From contig NZ_CP033334.1 of assembly GCF_013170705.1 (NCBI RefSeq), positions 6,425,501 to 6,489,500 on the forward strand: DNA of 64,000 bases, read 5' to 3'. Under the pieces are notes generated by a model, which saw nothing but the letters and a program-made list of their open reading frames with translations, ran no database searches and had not been told where the DNA came from. The position numbers and the translations under genes are program-made. Positions 24,761 to 34,273 of this stretch are shown here, in pieces. The DNA comes from Mesorhizobium loti. GTDB lineage: Bacteria; Pseudomonadota; Alphaproteobacteria; Rhizobiales; Rhizobiaceae. Within the stretch, counting starts at the first letter, position 1. Each line of letters opens with the position of its first letter.

Positions 24761-27115
24761 ATGACTGTCTCTCAACAAATTCCTGTGGCAACGCTCGGCG
24801 TGCCGCGTATCGGTCGACGGCGGGGACTGAAATTCGCGCTTGAAAACTACTGGTCCGGAAAATCTCCCGCTGCCGACCTGCTCGCGACGTCGAAGGCGCT
24901 ACGCGCCGCCAGCTGGAGGGAGCAGCACGATCGCGGCGTGTCGAAAATCCCGTCCAACGATTTCTCGCTTTATGACCATGTGCTCGACACCGTCGCCATG
25001 GTCGGCGCCGTGCCGGCACGATACACCTGGACTGACGGCGAGGTCCCACTCGATACCTATTTCGCCATGGCGCGCGGCAACCAAGGTCAGGCCGCTGATT
25101 GTGGACATGCCGGTGACGAGCATGCGGCCAATGGGCATGGCCTTGCGGCGATGGAAATGACCAAATGGTTCGACACCAACTATCACTACATTGTGCCGGA
25201 ACTCAGGGACGACCAGAGCTTTGCCCTCTCGTCGGCGAAACCGGTCGATCATTTCCTTGAGGCCAAGGCCCTCGGCATCCACACGCGCCCGGTCCTGCTT
25301 GGACCGGTTAGCTTTCTCAAGTTGGCGAAGTCACCTGAGGAAGGTTTCAACCCTATCGCCCTCCTGCCACGGCTGCTGCCCGTCTACGAGGAGCTCCTGC
25401 GGAGGCTGAAGCTCGCGGGAGCCGATTGGGTGCAGATCGATGAGCCGGCGCTCGTGGTCGATCTGGTTCCCAACGAACGGGATGCGCTCCAATTCGCCTA
25501 CTGCCGGCTGTCAAAAGCAGCACCGGAGTTGAAGATCATGGTCGCTACCTATTTCGGATCGCTGGGAGACAATCTCGAGACCGCAATTTCTCTGCCCGTG
25601 GCGGGACTGCACGTGGACCTCGTGCGCGCTCCAGAGCAGTTGGAGACCGTCGGCCGGCTCGCGCAGAAGGAACTTGTGCTCTCGCTCGGGCTGATCGACG
25701 GGCGCAACGTCTGGCGCGCGAATCTGCCTGCCATACTTGACCGCGTCAAGCCGATCGTCGCCGGCTGGCCGCTGGACCGCGTGGAGATCGCCCCGTCCTG
25801 CTCGATGCTGCATGTGCCGATCGACCTGGACATGGAGACGGCACTCGATGCGGATGTGAAGTCGTGGCTCGCCTTCGCGGCGCAAAAGACCGACGAGCTG
25901 GTCGTGCTCGCCCGTGCCCTGGCCGAAGGCCGGGACGCGGTCGCCGCCGAACTGGAGGCGTCGGCTGAGGCTGCCGCCGTTCGCGCGACATCCGCGAAGG
26001 TGCATGATCCGCTCGTCGAAGGCCGGGTCGCCGGCATCAACGTCGGCATGACGCGCCGCAAGAGTGCATTCACCGTGCGCTCCAAGCTTCAGGCCGACAC
26101 GTTTGGCTTGCCCTCCTTCCCCACCACGACGATCGGCTCCTTCCCGCAAACAGCCGAGGTTCGCAAGGCGCGGGCAGCTCATGCCAAGGGCAAGCTGAGT
26201 TACGTCGACTATGAGGCGTTCCTGAAGAAAGAGATAGAAGCCGCCGTTCGCTGGCAAGAAGAGATCGGACTCGACGTGCTGGTCCACGGCGAATTCGAGC
26301 GCAACGATATGGTGCAGTATTTCGCCGAGCAGCTCCGCGGCTTCGCCTTCACGCAACACGGGTGGGTGCAGAGCTATGGCTCGCGCTTTGTGCGACCCCC
26401 GATCATCATTGGAGATGTGTCGCGACAAAATCCGATGACACTAAACTGGTGGCGATATGCCCAGTCGATGACGCCGAAGCCGGTGAAGGGCATGCTTACC
26501 GGCCCGGTGACGATCCTCAACTGGTCCTTCGTCCGAGACGACCTTCCCCGCTCAGCCGTCTGCCGACAGGTCGCGCTCGCCATTCGCGACGAAGTGAGCG
26601 ACCTCGAAAAGGCCGGCGCCAGGATGATCCAGATCGACGAAGCCGCACTGCGCGAGGGCTTGCCGCTGCGCGAGGCCGACTGGCAGGCCTATCTCGACTG
26701 GGCCGTCGAATGCTTCCGGCTGGCTTCAACGGCGGTCGGCGATGCGACCCAGATCCACACCCATATGTGCTACTCCGAGTTCGGCGATATCGTGGACGCG
26801 ATTGCCGCAATGGATGCCGATGTGATCTCCATTGAAACCTCGCGCTCGCAGATGGAACTGCTTGATACGCTTCGAACCTTTAAGTATCCGAACGACATCG
26901 GTCCTGGTGTCTATGACATTCACTCGCCGCGGGTCCCGGAAGTGGGCGAGATTTCCAACCTCATCATGCTTGCGCGCGAGCGATTGCTGGATGGCCAACT
27001 GTGGGTGAATCCCGACTGCGGTCTCAAGACGCGCAGATGGGAGGAGGTCCGCCCTGCCCTGGTGAACATGGTGGCTGCAGCACGCGCAATTCGGGAAAAA
27101 GCGCAGACGGCGTAG
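24761..27115 (+). CDS. metE: Cobalamin-independent methionine synthase
   Basis: 784 residues with both halves of MetE. The C-terminal domain carries the zinc ligands: HTHMCYSEFGDIVDAI (His and Cys), the Glu in DVISIETSRSQMEL, and VNPDCGLKTR (Cys). FPTTTIGSFPQTAEVRKAR marks the start of the C-terminal barrel. It methylates homocysteine from 5-methyl-tetrahydropteroyl-polyglutamate. Start at 24761 follows the riboswitch platform. Around residues 105-132 a Gly/His-rich insertion (CGHAGDEHAANGHGLAAMEM) replaces the usual short loop. Product feeds MetK (31.7-32.9 kb). Confidence 0.95.
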   Translation: MTVSQQIPVATLGVPRIGRRRGLKFALENYWSGKSPAADLLATSKALRAASWREQHDRGVSKIPSNDFSLYDHVLDTVAMVGAVPARYTWTDGEVPLDTYFAMARGNQGQAADCGHAGDEHAANGHGLAAMEMTKWFDTNYHYIVPELRDDQSFALSSAKPVDHFLEAKALGIHTRPVLLGPVSFLKLAKSPEEGFNPIALLPRLLPVYEELLRRLKLAGADWVQIDEPALVVDLVPNERDALQFAYCRLSKAAPELKIMVATYFGSLGDNLETAISLPVAGLHVDLVRAPEQLETVGRLAQKELVLSLGLIDGRNVWRANLPAILDRVKPIVAGWPLDRVEIAPSCSMLHVPIDLDMETALDADVKSWLAFAAQKTDELVVLARALAEGRDAVAAELEASAEAAAVRATSAKVHDPLVEGRVAGINVGMTRRKSAFTVRSKLQADTFGLPSFPTTTIGSFPQTAEVRKARAAHAKGKLSYVDYEAFLKKEIEAAVRWQEEIGLDVLVHGEFERNDMVQYFAEQLRGFAFTQHGWVQSYGSRFVRPPIIIGDVSRQNPMTLNWWRYAQSMTPKPVKGMLTGPVTILNWSFVRDDLPRSAVCRQVALAIRDEVSDLEKAGARMIQIDEAALREGLPLREADWQAYLDWAVECFRLASTAVGDATQIHTHMCYSEFGDIVDAIAAMDADVISIETSRSQMELLDTLRTFKYPNDIGPGVYDIHSPRVPEVGEISNLIMLARERLLDGQLWVNPDCGLKTRRWEEVRPALVNMVAAARAIREKAQTA

Positions 27116-27836
27116 GGCTAGGTGCCACTCGCCGGCGGTGAGCGGCAACGCCACACACCGGGCGATCTTGGGGGAGTCTATCCGGCGCGCCCAAGGCAAT
27201 CGAGCTGCCGGTGACGAAGCGCCTCGGCAACCTTGTCCTGGCTGAGCCCTTGTTATGGCGGGTTGAAGTCAGCTGTTCCAGAAGCCCCGCGTTGGCAGGC
27301 GATCGAAGGAGGCCGGCCGCAAATGAGCCGGCCAGAAACGAGACGGCTCACGGCCAGCCAGCTTCGGATTATTCCGTAATCGATAAATCCAGTATCATTA
27401 TCATCTCCCCGATCTTGATCGCCGAAACCCCGCTCCCGACCGTCGGACGAAGCATCGGCGATCACGCGCCGCCGGTCCGCAGAGCGCGTTCCGGGAGACC
27501 GAATGCACGGCCAAGCTGGGGAAGGATTCGAACGGCACTTCTGGAGACGATTGAGGCGGCATCGACGCTCCGCCATCTGCAGCGGGCCAACTCCCGCTCG
27601 ATGGCTCCGTCTGCCTCTGTCTCCAATCACGATCGCCGCGAAGGCGAAGCCGAGCGGCCCCCAGCTGGCTGGCGGCCCCCTTGTGTTTTGATGGTGGAAG
27701 ATTAGGCGCCGGACCAGGAAAGCCGTCGCGGAAAGAGCGGGGTTGGCTTGCTCCTGGCGGATGCCGGCAAAGGTATTCGGACCGCGCTCAATACCGATGC
27801 GCAGATGGCCGAAATTCACGAGCGGCGTCCTAAATC
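27116..27836. other. Intergenic with an HTH remnant
   Basis: At 27210-27305 the minus strand resembles the HTH remnant at 35.57-35.70 kb (NAGLLEQLTSTRHNKGSART versus RRLLEQLIAARKNKGLTRAK). Otherwise no coding frame has a recognisable family. A plausible plus-strand metE terminator was not identified. Confidence 0.4.
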
Positions 27837-28085
27837 TCAATCGCTGCGCAGAATGCGTGCTTCGAGCGCGGCTGCAACGAAAGCTCGTCGAGCGGCAGGT
27901 GGATGGGTTTTGCCGCGTAACACCTGCAGACAGGTGTCCATCGCTATTCTGCGTTTATCGGTCTCATGATGCAGATCCCGCAGCAAGATAGCGGCCGCGT
28001 CGTTGACGTCGAACACGATACGCTCCGAGCTGCGGCGGCTCACCTGAACAACGACTGGCCTCTCAAATCTGATCAACCCGGTCAT
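27837..28085 (-). CDS. DUF982-like small protein
   Basis: About 82 residues from the ATG at 28085 (MTGLIRFERPVVVQVSRR). Pattern: an N-terminal FxxPV strand, a central AAAILLRDLHHETD, then an Ala/Cys helix and a closing ARRAFVAAALEARI, as in the short DUF982 proteins abundant in rhizobia. Function unknown. A second, more typical member lies upstream at 28357-28659 on the same strand. Confidence 0.6.
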   Translation of the reverse strand: MTGLIRFERPVVVQVSRRSSERIVFDVNDAAAILLRDLHHETDKRRIAMDTCLQVLRGKTHPPAARRAFVAAALEARILRSD

Positions 28086-28356
28086 CCCCCCTCCTCCACA
28101 GCCACTATGCGGCAACAGCCCGGGTCGCATTTCTTTACTCAGCCGAACGCGACCGTTGCACCTGCGCCACTGATCCTGGCCATTGGCGGGCAAGCGATCG
28201 CTGTGAGGCGGGTCTGGCCATGGTCAGCTTGCGTGCGATCGGCGGTTTTGCAGTCGGTGGTGAGCAACTGCTTCTCATTCGCGTGGTCTAGCTGTGAAAC
28301 CTGGACATAGTGCACTGTTTGATGCGCCTCGCCAGTCTCAAACACGACGTCGAAGT

Positions 28357-28659
28357 CTAAACCTGCACTTTTCCACTGCCCGATCTGCAGGCGGCGATCC
28401 ACTGCATCGCGGAGGTTGGATCTTCCAATATGGCGACCCGCTTCGCAAAGCCGAAAAAGGCATTGCGCGCCGTGCTTACCGGCTTGCGCCCGTCGTATGC
28501 ATCGTAGCATGCCCTCAGGGCGGCTTCGTGGATCAGGTCCCTGCGATCTTCCGGCCATTCATTGAGAAAATCGATTGCATCCGCAAGGCCGGCAATCTCC
28601 TGGATGATGTGCGTTGCGCGCCTCACGAAAAGCGGGCTGCTGAAAGCCTTAGCGTTCAT
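28357..28659 (-). CDS. DUF982 domain protein
   Basis: About 100 residues from the ATG at 28659 (MNAKAFSSPLFVRRATH). Core motifs match DUF982: SPLFVRRATHIIQEIAGLAD, AIDFLNEWPEDRRDLIHEAA, LRACYDAYDGRKPVSTARNA. These small proteins are multiplied in Rhizobiales, often on symbiotic replicons; no role is established. An upstream in-frame ATG at 28731 is less likely. The region lies between metE and mucR. Confidence 0.75.
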   Translation of the reverse strand: MNAKAFSSPLFVRRATHIIQEIAGLADAIDFLNEWPEDRRDLIHEAALRACYDAYDGRKPVSTARNAFFGFAKRVAILEDPTSAMQWIAACRSGSGKVQV

Positions 28660-28903
28660 TAGTTCCTCCAACCTTCCAAATAGCCAATTTGTTTGAAGAG
28701 GCGCCGCATCGACGCGAGGCGACCCTGACACAATGTGTTGTCAGGGCGATGACGGTTCAAGAGGAAGATCCGTGACGGCGACAGGGCGTGGAGCGATCCG
28801 CCAACACATCATGCAATGGCTTGGTTGCTATCAAAGGCGGTCGTCACTATTAAGCTATGAAGTGACCCTTCACCGCCTAGTCTAAGCCCGCAGGAGCGTT
28901 TTC

Positions 28904-29363
28904 ATGACCGACGAAACCGAGAGCAAAGCTGACAACCTCATCGAACTCACCGCCCATGTCGTCTCAGCCTATGTTTCGAACAATCCGGTTCCCGTCGGTG
29001 AACTGCCTGGGCTTATCAGCCAGATCCACATCGCATTGAAAGGCACTGCTGGTAATGCCGCACCAGAAAAGCCGGAAGCTCTCAAGCCTGCCGTACCGAT
29101 CAGAAAATCGGTTACATTACATTGTCAGCCTAGAGGACGGCAAGAAGTTCAAGTCGCTCAAGCGTCACCTGGCTACCCACTATGGCCTTACGCCCGACGA
29201 ATATCGCGCGAAATGGGGGCTGCCGGCGGACTATCCCATGGTGGCGCCGAACTACGCTGCGGCGCGCTCGGCATTGGCCAAGACCATGGGTCTGGGCCGC
29301 AAGCCGAAGGAACCGGAAACGCCGGCACCTGCCAAGCGTGCCGGCAAGAAAGCCGCAGCCTGA
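28904..29363 (+). pseudogene. mucR: MucR/Ros-family regulator with frameshift
   Basis: N-terminal frame: [49 protein letters not shown]. Then the homology moves to another frame: [60 protein letters not shown]. The shift falls near 29120, where a few bases that normally encode ..TPxYI are missing. The zinc-finger region also has Ser where MucR usually has Cys (VSLEDG for xCLEDG). No single frame gives a full protein, so it is a pseudogene unless the shift is a sequencing error. MucR proteins control exopolysaccharide and symbiosis genes. Confidence 0.85.
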
Positions 29364-29454
29364 CCGCAGTTTTTTCAGGATCGCCTAAGCGGATCCGGCA
29401 TCATTTCGCAGTCGCGAGATAAAATTTGTGCGTTGCAATATCCGCGGCGATCGG

Positions 29455-29583
29455 TATGATCATGGTGTCGGCCATCTACTCCTCCCAGATGTGGTGCCGA
29501 CGCTGAATGGGGCGCACCTCCTCCCGCGTTTCATTCTAAATCGAGCCCGCTGCCACCTCCTCCCGGTAGCGGGCTTTTTCTTT
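29455..29583 (+). ncRNA. alpha-r14 (NfeR1-like) small RNA with three anti-SD hairpins
   Basis: Three consecutive hairpins each expose the anti-Shine-Dalgarno motif: GTGTCGGCCATCT / AGATG..GCCGAC with loop ACTCCTCCC (29464-29503); AATGGGGCGC / GCGTTTCATT with loop ACCTCCTCCC (29507-29536); and GCCCGCTGCC / GGTAGCGGGC with loop ACCTCCTCCC (29545-29574), followed by TTTTTCTTT. The third is an intrinsic terminator. This is the architecture of the alphaproteobacterial alpha-r14 family, whose Sinorhizobium meliloti member NfeR1 affects osmoadaptation and nodulation efficiency. The 5' end is approximate. It lies 90 bp after the mucR pseudogene. Confidence 0.88.
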
Positions 29584-29621
29584 GTCTGAGGCGCAATCTT
29601 GGTAGGCCAACGCATTTGGCT

Positions 29622-30221
29622 CTAAGCGAGGCGAATGCTCCGGACTTCCAGGCCTTTCTTGCCCTGCCCGCATTGGACAAACACCTTCTGACCCTCCATC
29701 AGCATGCTCAGTCCTGAGCGGGTCAGCGCGGTGGCATGAACGAAGATGTCCTTCTCACCGTTTTCAGGAGCAATGAAGCCGAAGCCCTTTTGGGGATTGT
29801 ACCACTTGACCGTGCCCTCGCTCTCCACCTGGGCACTCGTCCCGGCGGTGGACTCTCCAGTGCGACGCGTATGTAGCTGAGTTCTCGCGGTCTGATCGCT
29901 GACCTCCAGCACTTGCGCGACCTGATGACCTCTTGGACTTTCTTCCGTTGTGACCTTCAGACGCGTTCCCTCGGAAACACCGCGGCTCCCGGCCGCCTCT
30001 AGCACCCGGATGTGCAGATAGGCCTCGATGCCCTCCGGCAATTTGACAAAGCCAAAACCCTTGCTGGTGTTGAACCACACCACTTCGGCGTCGACAGGAT
30101 CCGCGGTTACAGTGGACGAACGCTGAAAGTAGCTTAGCTCGGAAGGCCGTTCCGCAAAAGAAACCGGGTCATCGTCATGACGATGCCGGCGTGGCTCACG
30201 ATGGTCTTTATATTTGCCCAT
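29622..30221 (-). CDS. Double cold-shock-domain protein
   Basis: 199 residues with two CSDs: about 45-112 (AEVVWFNTSKGFGFVKLPEG ...) and 131-199 (GTVKWYNPQKGFGFIAPENG ...). Each has RNP1 (KGFGFV/KGFGFI); RNP2 is clear in the second (DIFVHATAL) and altered in the first (EAYLHIRVL). Typical of alphaproteobacterial two-CSD proteins, which bind single-stranded nucleic acids. The N-terminal ~40 residues are charged and His/Arg-rich. Start at 30221 (MGKYKDHREPRR); an ATG at 30245 is in frame. It converges on the sRNA terminator. Confidence 0.88.
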   Translation of the reverse strand: MGKYKDHREPRRHRHDDDPVSFAERPSELSYFQRSSTVTADPVDAEVVWFNTSKGFGFVKLPEGIEAYLHIRVLEAAGSRGVSEGTRLKVTTEESPRGHQVAQVLEVSDQTARTQLHTRRTGESTAGTSAQVESEGTVKWYNPQKGFGFIAPENGEKDIFVHATALTRSGLSMLMEGQKVFVQCGQGKKGLEVRSIRLA

Positions 30222-30245
30222 GATCGTCTCGACTCGGCTGAACAC

Positions 30246-30599
30246 CTCATTGCGCCTCCCGGCAGGATAATCTCAATCGGGCAATGCATTGATGTCAATT
30301 CACCAGTTGACCGCTTACCCGCTCTACCGCATCACGATCCCGGCCGACCTGTTGCCACACGAAGTCAACGATGGCGGATGAGCAATATGCGACAGGTCGA
30401 CCTGCTGATCCGAACGCGTTCCCCATATCGCACGGCAAAAGGGTCGCGCTGAAGGGCGGCACCGCGATCAACCGTTTCGATCGTGACACGCCCCGGGCTG
30501 CCGCCTCACGCGGATGCGCATCCGACATTTCGATTTACGCGCAATTTACCCGCACAGCCTGCAGGAGGGAGACGAGCAGCTTGTCGTTGAGTCGTCCCG
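30246..30599. other. Intergenic stretch
   Basis: Between the CSD gene and the adenosine kinase gene, both on the minus strand. No credible coding frame or structured RNA seen; it must contain the CSD promoter. Confidence 0.4.
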
Positions 30600-31592
30600 C
30601 TAGATCAACCCCGCCTGCTCGGCTTCGCGGCGCAGATTCTGCCTCGGCCTTGGGCCGATCTGCTGGATCACCAAGCCGGCCGCCAGCGAGCCGAGATCGC
30701 CGCAGGCCTTGAGGTCGCGGCCTTGCGTGTAGCCATGCAGGAAACCGGCGGCATAGAGGTCGCCGGCGCCTGTCGTGTCGACCAGTTCCTTGATCGCGGT
30801 TGCCTGGACGACCACGGTCTCGTCGCCGCGCACGATGACCGAGCCTTTTTCCGATCGCGTCACGGCTGCGATCCGGCAATCCTTGCGGATCTGCGCCAGC
30901 GCCTCGTCGAACGACGACGTCTGGTAGAGCGACTTGATCTCGTGGCTGTTGGCGAAGACGATGTCGACCGTGCCCGAGCGCATCAGGTCGAGGAACTCGT
31001 CACGGTAGCGGTCGACGCAGAACGAATCCGACAGCGTCATCGACACTTCGCGGCCCGCAGCGTGCGCCAGCCTGGCCGTCTGCCGGATCGCTTCCTTGGC
31101 GCGCGGCGGATCCCACAGATAGCCCTCGAAATAGGTGACCTTGGCGCCGGAAGCCTTGTCGGCCTCGACATCCTCCGGTCCGAGCTCGACACAGGCGCCG
31201 AGATAGGTGTTCATCGAGCGCTCGCCGTCGGGAGTGACGAAGATCATCGAGCGTGCCGTCGGCGGCTCGCCCTTGAGCGGCCGGGTGTCGAAGGCGACGC
31301 CCTGGGCATGGATGTCATGCGCATAGATTTCGCCGAGCGCATCGTTCGAAACCTTGCCGAAGAAGGCGGCACGTCCACCGAAGCTGGCAACGCCGGCCGC
31401 CGTGTTGCCGGCGCTGCCGCCGGACGCTTCGATCGCCGGGCCCATACGGCTGTAGAGCAGTTCGGCGCGATGGGTGTCGATGAGGTTCATCGCGCCCTTG
31501 ATGATGCCGTTGGTCTCGAGGAATTCCTCGTCGCACTGGGCGATGATGTCGACAATGGCATTGCCGATGCAAAGCACGTCATAATCCGGCAT
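30600..31592 (-). CDS. Adenosine kinase (PfkB family)
   Basis: 330 residues. PfkB signatures: SGGSAGNTAAGVASFGGRAA at the N-terminus and VDTTGAGDLYAAGFLHGYTQ at the C-terminus with the anion-hole GAGD and catalytic Asp. YDVLCIGNAIVDIIAQCDEE is the typical opening of alphaproteobacterial adenosine kinases. It phosphorylates adenosine, removing the product of S-adenosylhomocysteine hydrolysis. GGAG lies 8 nt before the ATG at 31592. It follows metK by 100 bp on the same strand, forming the end of an ArsR/glyA-metK-adenosine kinase unit. Confidence 0.88.
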   Translation of the reverse strand: MPDYDVLCIGNAIVDIIAQCDEEFLETNGIIKGAMNLIDTHRAELLYSRMGPAIEASGGSAGNTAAGVASFGGRAAFFGKVSNDALGEIYAHDIHAQGVAFDTRPLKGEPPTARSMIFVTPDGERSMNTYLGACVELGPEDVEADKASGAKVTYFEGYLWDPPRAKEAIRQTARLAHAAGREVSMTLSDSFCVDRYRDEFLDLMRSGTVDIVFANSHEIKSLYQTSSFDEALAQIRKDCRIAAVTRSEKGSVIVRGDETVVVQATAIKELVDTTGAGDLYAAGFLHGYTQGRDLKACGDLGSLAAGLVIQQIGPRPRQNLRREAEQAGLI

Positions 31593-31692
31593 CAATGTCT
31601 CCGCCAACTACCCACCGGCTTTCTGCTATGCCGACCAGGCGCGGGTCTAGCGAGTTGAAATGGGTTGCCGCATGCGCTTGATCCAGCGGCCC

Positions 31693-32889
31693 TCACGCAG
31701 CTGCCGGTCCTGCTTCACGCAGCAAGTCGTCGGCTCTGTCCGTCTTCTCCCAAGTGAACTCAGGCTCTTCACGGCCGAAGTGTCCGTACGTCGCGGTCTT
31801 GCGGTATATCGGGCGCAAGAGATCAAGCATCTTGATGATGCCTTTCGGTCGGAGATCGAAAAGCTCAAGAACAAGGCACTCGATCCTTTTTTCCTCGATT
31901 CTTGCGGTTCCGAAGGTGTTGACCATCACAGAAACCGGACTGGCCACGCCGATCGCGTAGGCAAGCTGAACCTCGCAGACCTCCGCAAGTCCGCTGGCAA
32001 CGATATTCTTTGCGACATACCGCGCCGCATAGGCGGCCGAGCGGTCAACCTTAGATGGGTCCTTGCCCGAAAAGGCGCCGCCGCCGTGACGCCCCGTTCC
32101 ACCGTAGGTATCGACGATGATCTTACGTCCAGTGAGGCCGCAGTCGCCAGCAGGCCCACCGACCACGAACCGCCCTGTCGGGTTGACCAGAAATCTGATC
32201 CCCGAAGTATCCAGGTGGGTGGGCAGGACCGGTTTTATGATCTCCTCAATGACGCCTTCGCGGACTGTTTCTTGGGAGACCGCCTCGTCATGCTGCGTCG
32301 ACAGGACTATGGTATCCAGCGCCACCGGGCGCAAACCCTCGTAGCGTACGGACACTTGAGATTTCACGTCCGGACGCAGCCAGCCAAGCTGTCCCGTTTT
32401 CCGGATCTCTGCCTGTCTTTTCGTCAACTGGTGAGCGAGTTGGATCGGCAAGGGCATCAATGTGTCCGTCTCGTTGCATGCGAATCCAAACATGAGGCCC
32501 TGATCCCCCGCCCCCTGCTCGAGATCCTGCCCTCGTCCTTCGTCAACGCCCTGGCTTATGTCGGGCGACTGCTCGGTAAGGGCCAGAACGACGGCGCAAC
32601 GTCGACCATCAAAGCCGATGGCATCGTCGTCGTAGCCAATATCGAGGATCGTATCGCGGGCAACTTGGCTGTAATCGATCTGCGCATTGCTGGTGATCTC
32701 GCCAGCCAGAACGACCATCCCTGTCTTTACTAACGTTTCACACGTCTTCACCAATGCTTCACAAGCGACGCGCGCCTTAGGATCCTCGCGAAGGACCGCA
32801 TCGAGGATGGCATCCGATATGTTGTCTGCCAACTTATCCGGGTGTCCCGCACCAACGGATTCGGAAGAGAACACGAACTGTCTGGTCAT
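31693..32889 (-). CDS. metK: S-adenosylmethionine synthetase
   Basis: 398 residues. Motifs: [40 protein letters not shown], and the [20 protein letters not shown] phosphate-binding loop. Makes S-adenosylmethionine from methionine and ATP. GAGGG 6 nt upstream fixes the ATG at 32889. It lies 46 bp after glyA. The usual GHPDK and GAGDQG-type motifs are intact, so it should be active. An extra metK on a symbiosis island would support Nod-factor N-methylation and other methyl transfers (inference). The 46-bp gap shows no riboswitch. Confidence 0.93.
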   Translation of the reverse strand: MTRQFVFSSESVGAGHPDKLADNISDAILDAVLREDPKARVACEALVKTCETLVKTGMVVLAGEITSNAQIDYSQVARDTILDIGYDDDAIGFDGRRCAVVLALTEQSPDISQGVDEGRGQDLEQGAGDQGLMFGFACNETDTLMPLPIQLAHQLTKRQAEIRKTGQLGWLRPDVKSQVSVRYEGLRPVALDTIVLSTQHDEAVSQETVREGVIEEIIKPVLPTHLDTSGIRFLVNPTGRFVVGGPAGDCGLTGRKIIVDTYGGTGRHGGGAFSGKDPSKVDRSAAYAARYVAKNIVASGLAEVCEVQLAYAIGVASPVSVMVNTFGTARIEEKRIECLVLELFDLRPKGIIKMLDLLRPIYRKTATYGHFGREEPEFTWEKTDRADDLLREAGPAAA

Positions 32890-32935
32890 GGAATGCCCTC
32901 GCTTCAAGTGTTGGAGTTAGGTGGGAGTTTCTGGA

Positions 32936-34273
32936 TTAGGGCGGCGTGATGCCGGGGACGTCGAACGCAGCGCAGAAGTCGGCAACGTCTCTTCGTACCC
33001 TCGCGTGAACTTCCTGGTCGTCTGGCTGTCGGCAGACCGAGTCGATGAAAGCGGCGATCTGCACCATTTCCCCCTCACGCATGCCCGTGGACGTCACTGC
33101 CGGCGCCCCCAAGCGGATCCCGCTTGTGACCGCCGGGTCGCGCGGGTCGCCCGGCACCATGTTGAAGTTCGTAATGATGCCTGCCCTTGCCAGGCGCTCG
33201 GCATAGGCTTTGCCTGATAGCGGCCGGTTCCGAAGGTCAAGGATCAGCATGTGATTGTCAGTCCCGCCGGTGACCAGGTCGTAACCACGATCCACAAGCG
33301 CCTCGGCCAGCGCCTTGGCATTCCTGACGATCTGGTGACCGTAGGTGCGGAAAGAGGGAGTCGCGGCTTCCTGCAAAGCAACAGCTAGTGCGGCGATGAT
33401 ATTCATGTGCGGCCCACCTTGCAGTTGAGGGAACACCGCGCGATCAATCCGTCTGGCGAGATTGTATTTGCTCGCGGGATGATGGAGCGCCTGATAGCGA
33501 TCTTCATTCTTCGACAAAATAAAACCTCCACGGGGGCCGCGGATCGACTTATGAGATGTGCTGGTGACGACGTCGCAATGGGTTACTGGATTCGGATGCG
33601 CTCCAGCGACAATCAGGCCGCTGATGTGCGCAATGTCAGCCACGAGATAGGCGTTTGCCTCCAGAGCGATTTCTGCCATTGCCGCGTAGTCAAAGACACG
33701 CGGATAGGCAGTTCCGCCGACCCAAATAAGTTTTGGCCGTTCCCGCCTGGCTGTCTCGCGCAAGCGGTCATAGTCAATTTGCTGCGTCTTTTCGTGCAGG
33801 CCATAGGGGACGCGTTGATAATCAGTGCCGGAAAAGTTGACGGACCAGCCATGAGTCAGATGGCCGCCTTCGGGTAAAGGCAAGCCCATGACTTTGTCAC
33901 GGGGGCTCAAAAGCGCACGATAGACAGCCTGGTTGGCTGGTGAGCCCGAATAAGGTTGGACGTTGGCGTGCTCACTGCCAAATAGCGCTTTCAGGCGCTC
34001 GATCGCGAGGGTCTCAAGCTCATCGACGATCTCGTTTCCCGCATAGTAGCGCGCGCCCGGGTACCCCTCGGCATACTTGTTCGTGAAGATCGAGCCGGTC
34101 GCTTCTAGCACGGCCGAGGAGGCAAAGTTTTCGGAAGCGATTAATTTGAGCGTCGTCCGCTCCTGCCGCTCCTGTCTTAGAAGCAGTTCGTGAACGCGGC
34201 AATCGACTGCGGCCAGGCTAGCCTGTCTGTTGCTGTCGGGCCGCGCGAAGGCGCCGTCGGTGGAGTTGTCCAT
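32936..34273 (-). CDS. glyA: Serine hydroxymethyltransferase
   Basis: 445 residues. SHMT blocks: TLKLIASENFASSAVLEATG, NKYAEGYPGARYYAGNEIVD, GLPLPEGGHLTHGWSVNFSG, and STSHKSIRGPRGGFIL with the PLP lysine (usually TTTHK). It converts serine and tetrahydrofolate to glycine and 5,10-methylene-THF, supplying the methyl groups used through MetE. GGAG lies 10 nt before the ATG at 34273. The frame is also open upstream, without a stop, into an ArsR-type HTH coding region, so glyA may be translated alone, as a fusion, or both. Confidence 0.9.
   Translation of the reverse strand: MDNSTDGAFARPDSNRQASLAAVDCRVHELLLRQERQERTTLKLIASENFASSAVLEATGSIFTNKYAEGYPGARYYAGNEIVDELETLAIERLKALFGSEHANVQPYSGSPANQAVYRALLSPRDKVMGLPLPEGGHLTHGWSVNFSGTDYQRVPYGLHEKTQQIDYDRLRETARRERPKLIWVGGTAYPRVFDYAAMAEIALEANAYLVADIAHISGLIVAGAHPNPVTHCDVVTSTSHKSIRGPRGGFILSKNEDRYQALHHPASKYNLARRIDRAVFPQLQGGPHMNIIAALAVALQEAATPSFRTYGHQIVRNAKALAEALVDRGYDLVTGGTDNHMLILDLRNRPLSGKAYAERLARAGIITNFNMVPGDPRDPAVTSGIRLGAPAVTSTGMREGEMVQIAAFIDSVCRQPDDQEVHARVRRDVADFCAAFDVPGITPP

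Noticed and set aside
27253..27840. 195-codon minus-strand frame
   Set aside because: No family features; its end overlaps a recognisable HTH scrap in another frame, so it is not a real gene.
32890..32935. SAM riboswitch between glyA and metK
   Set aside because: Only 46 bp, without the conserved SAM-II or SAM/SAH core motifs.
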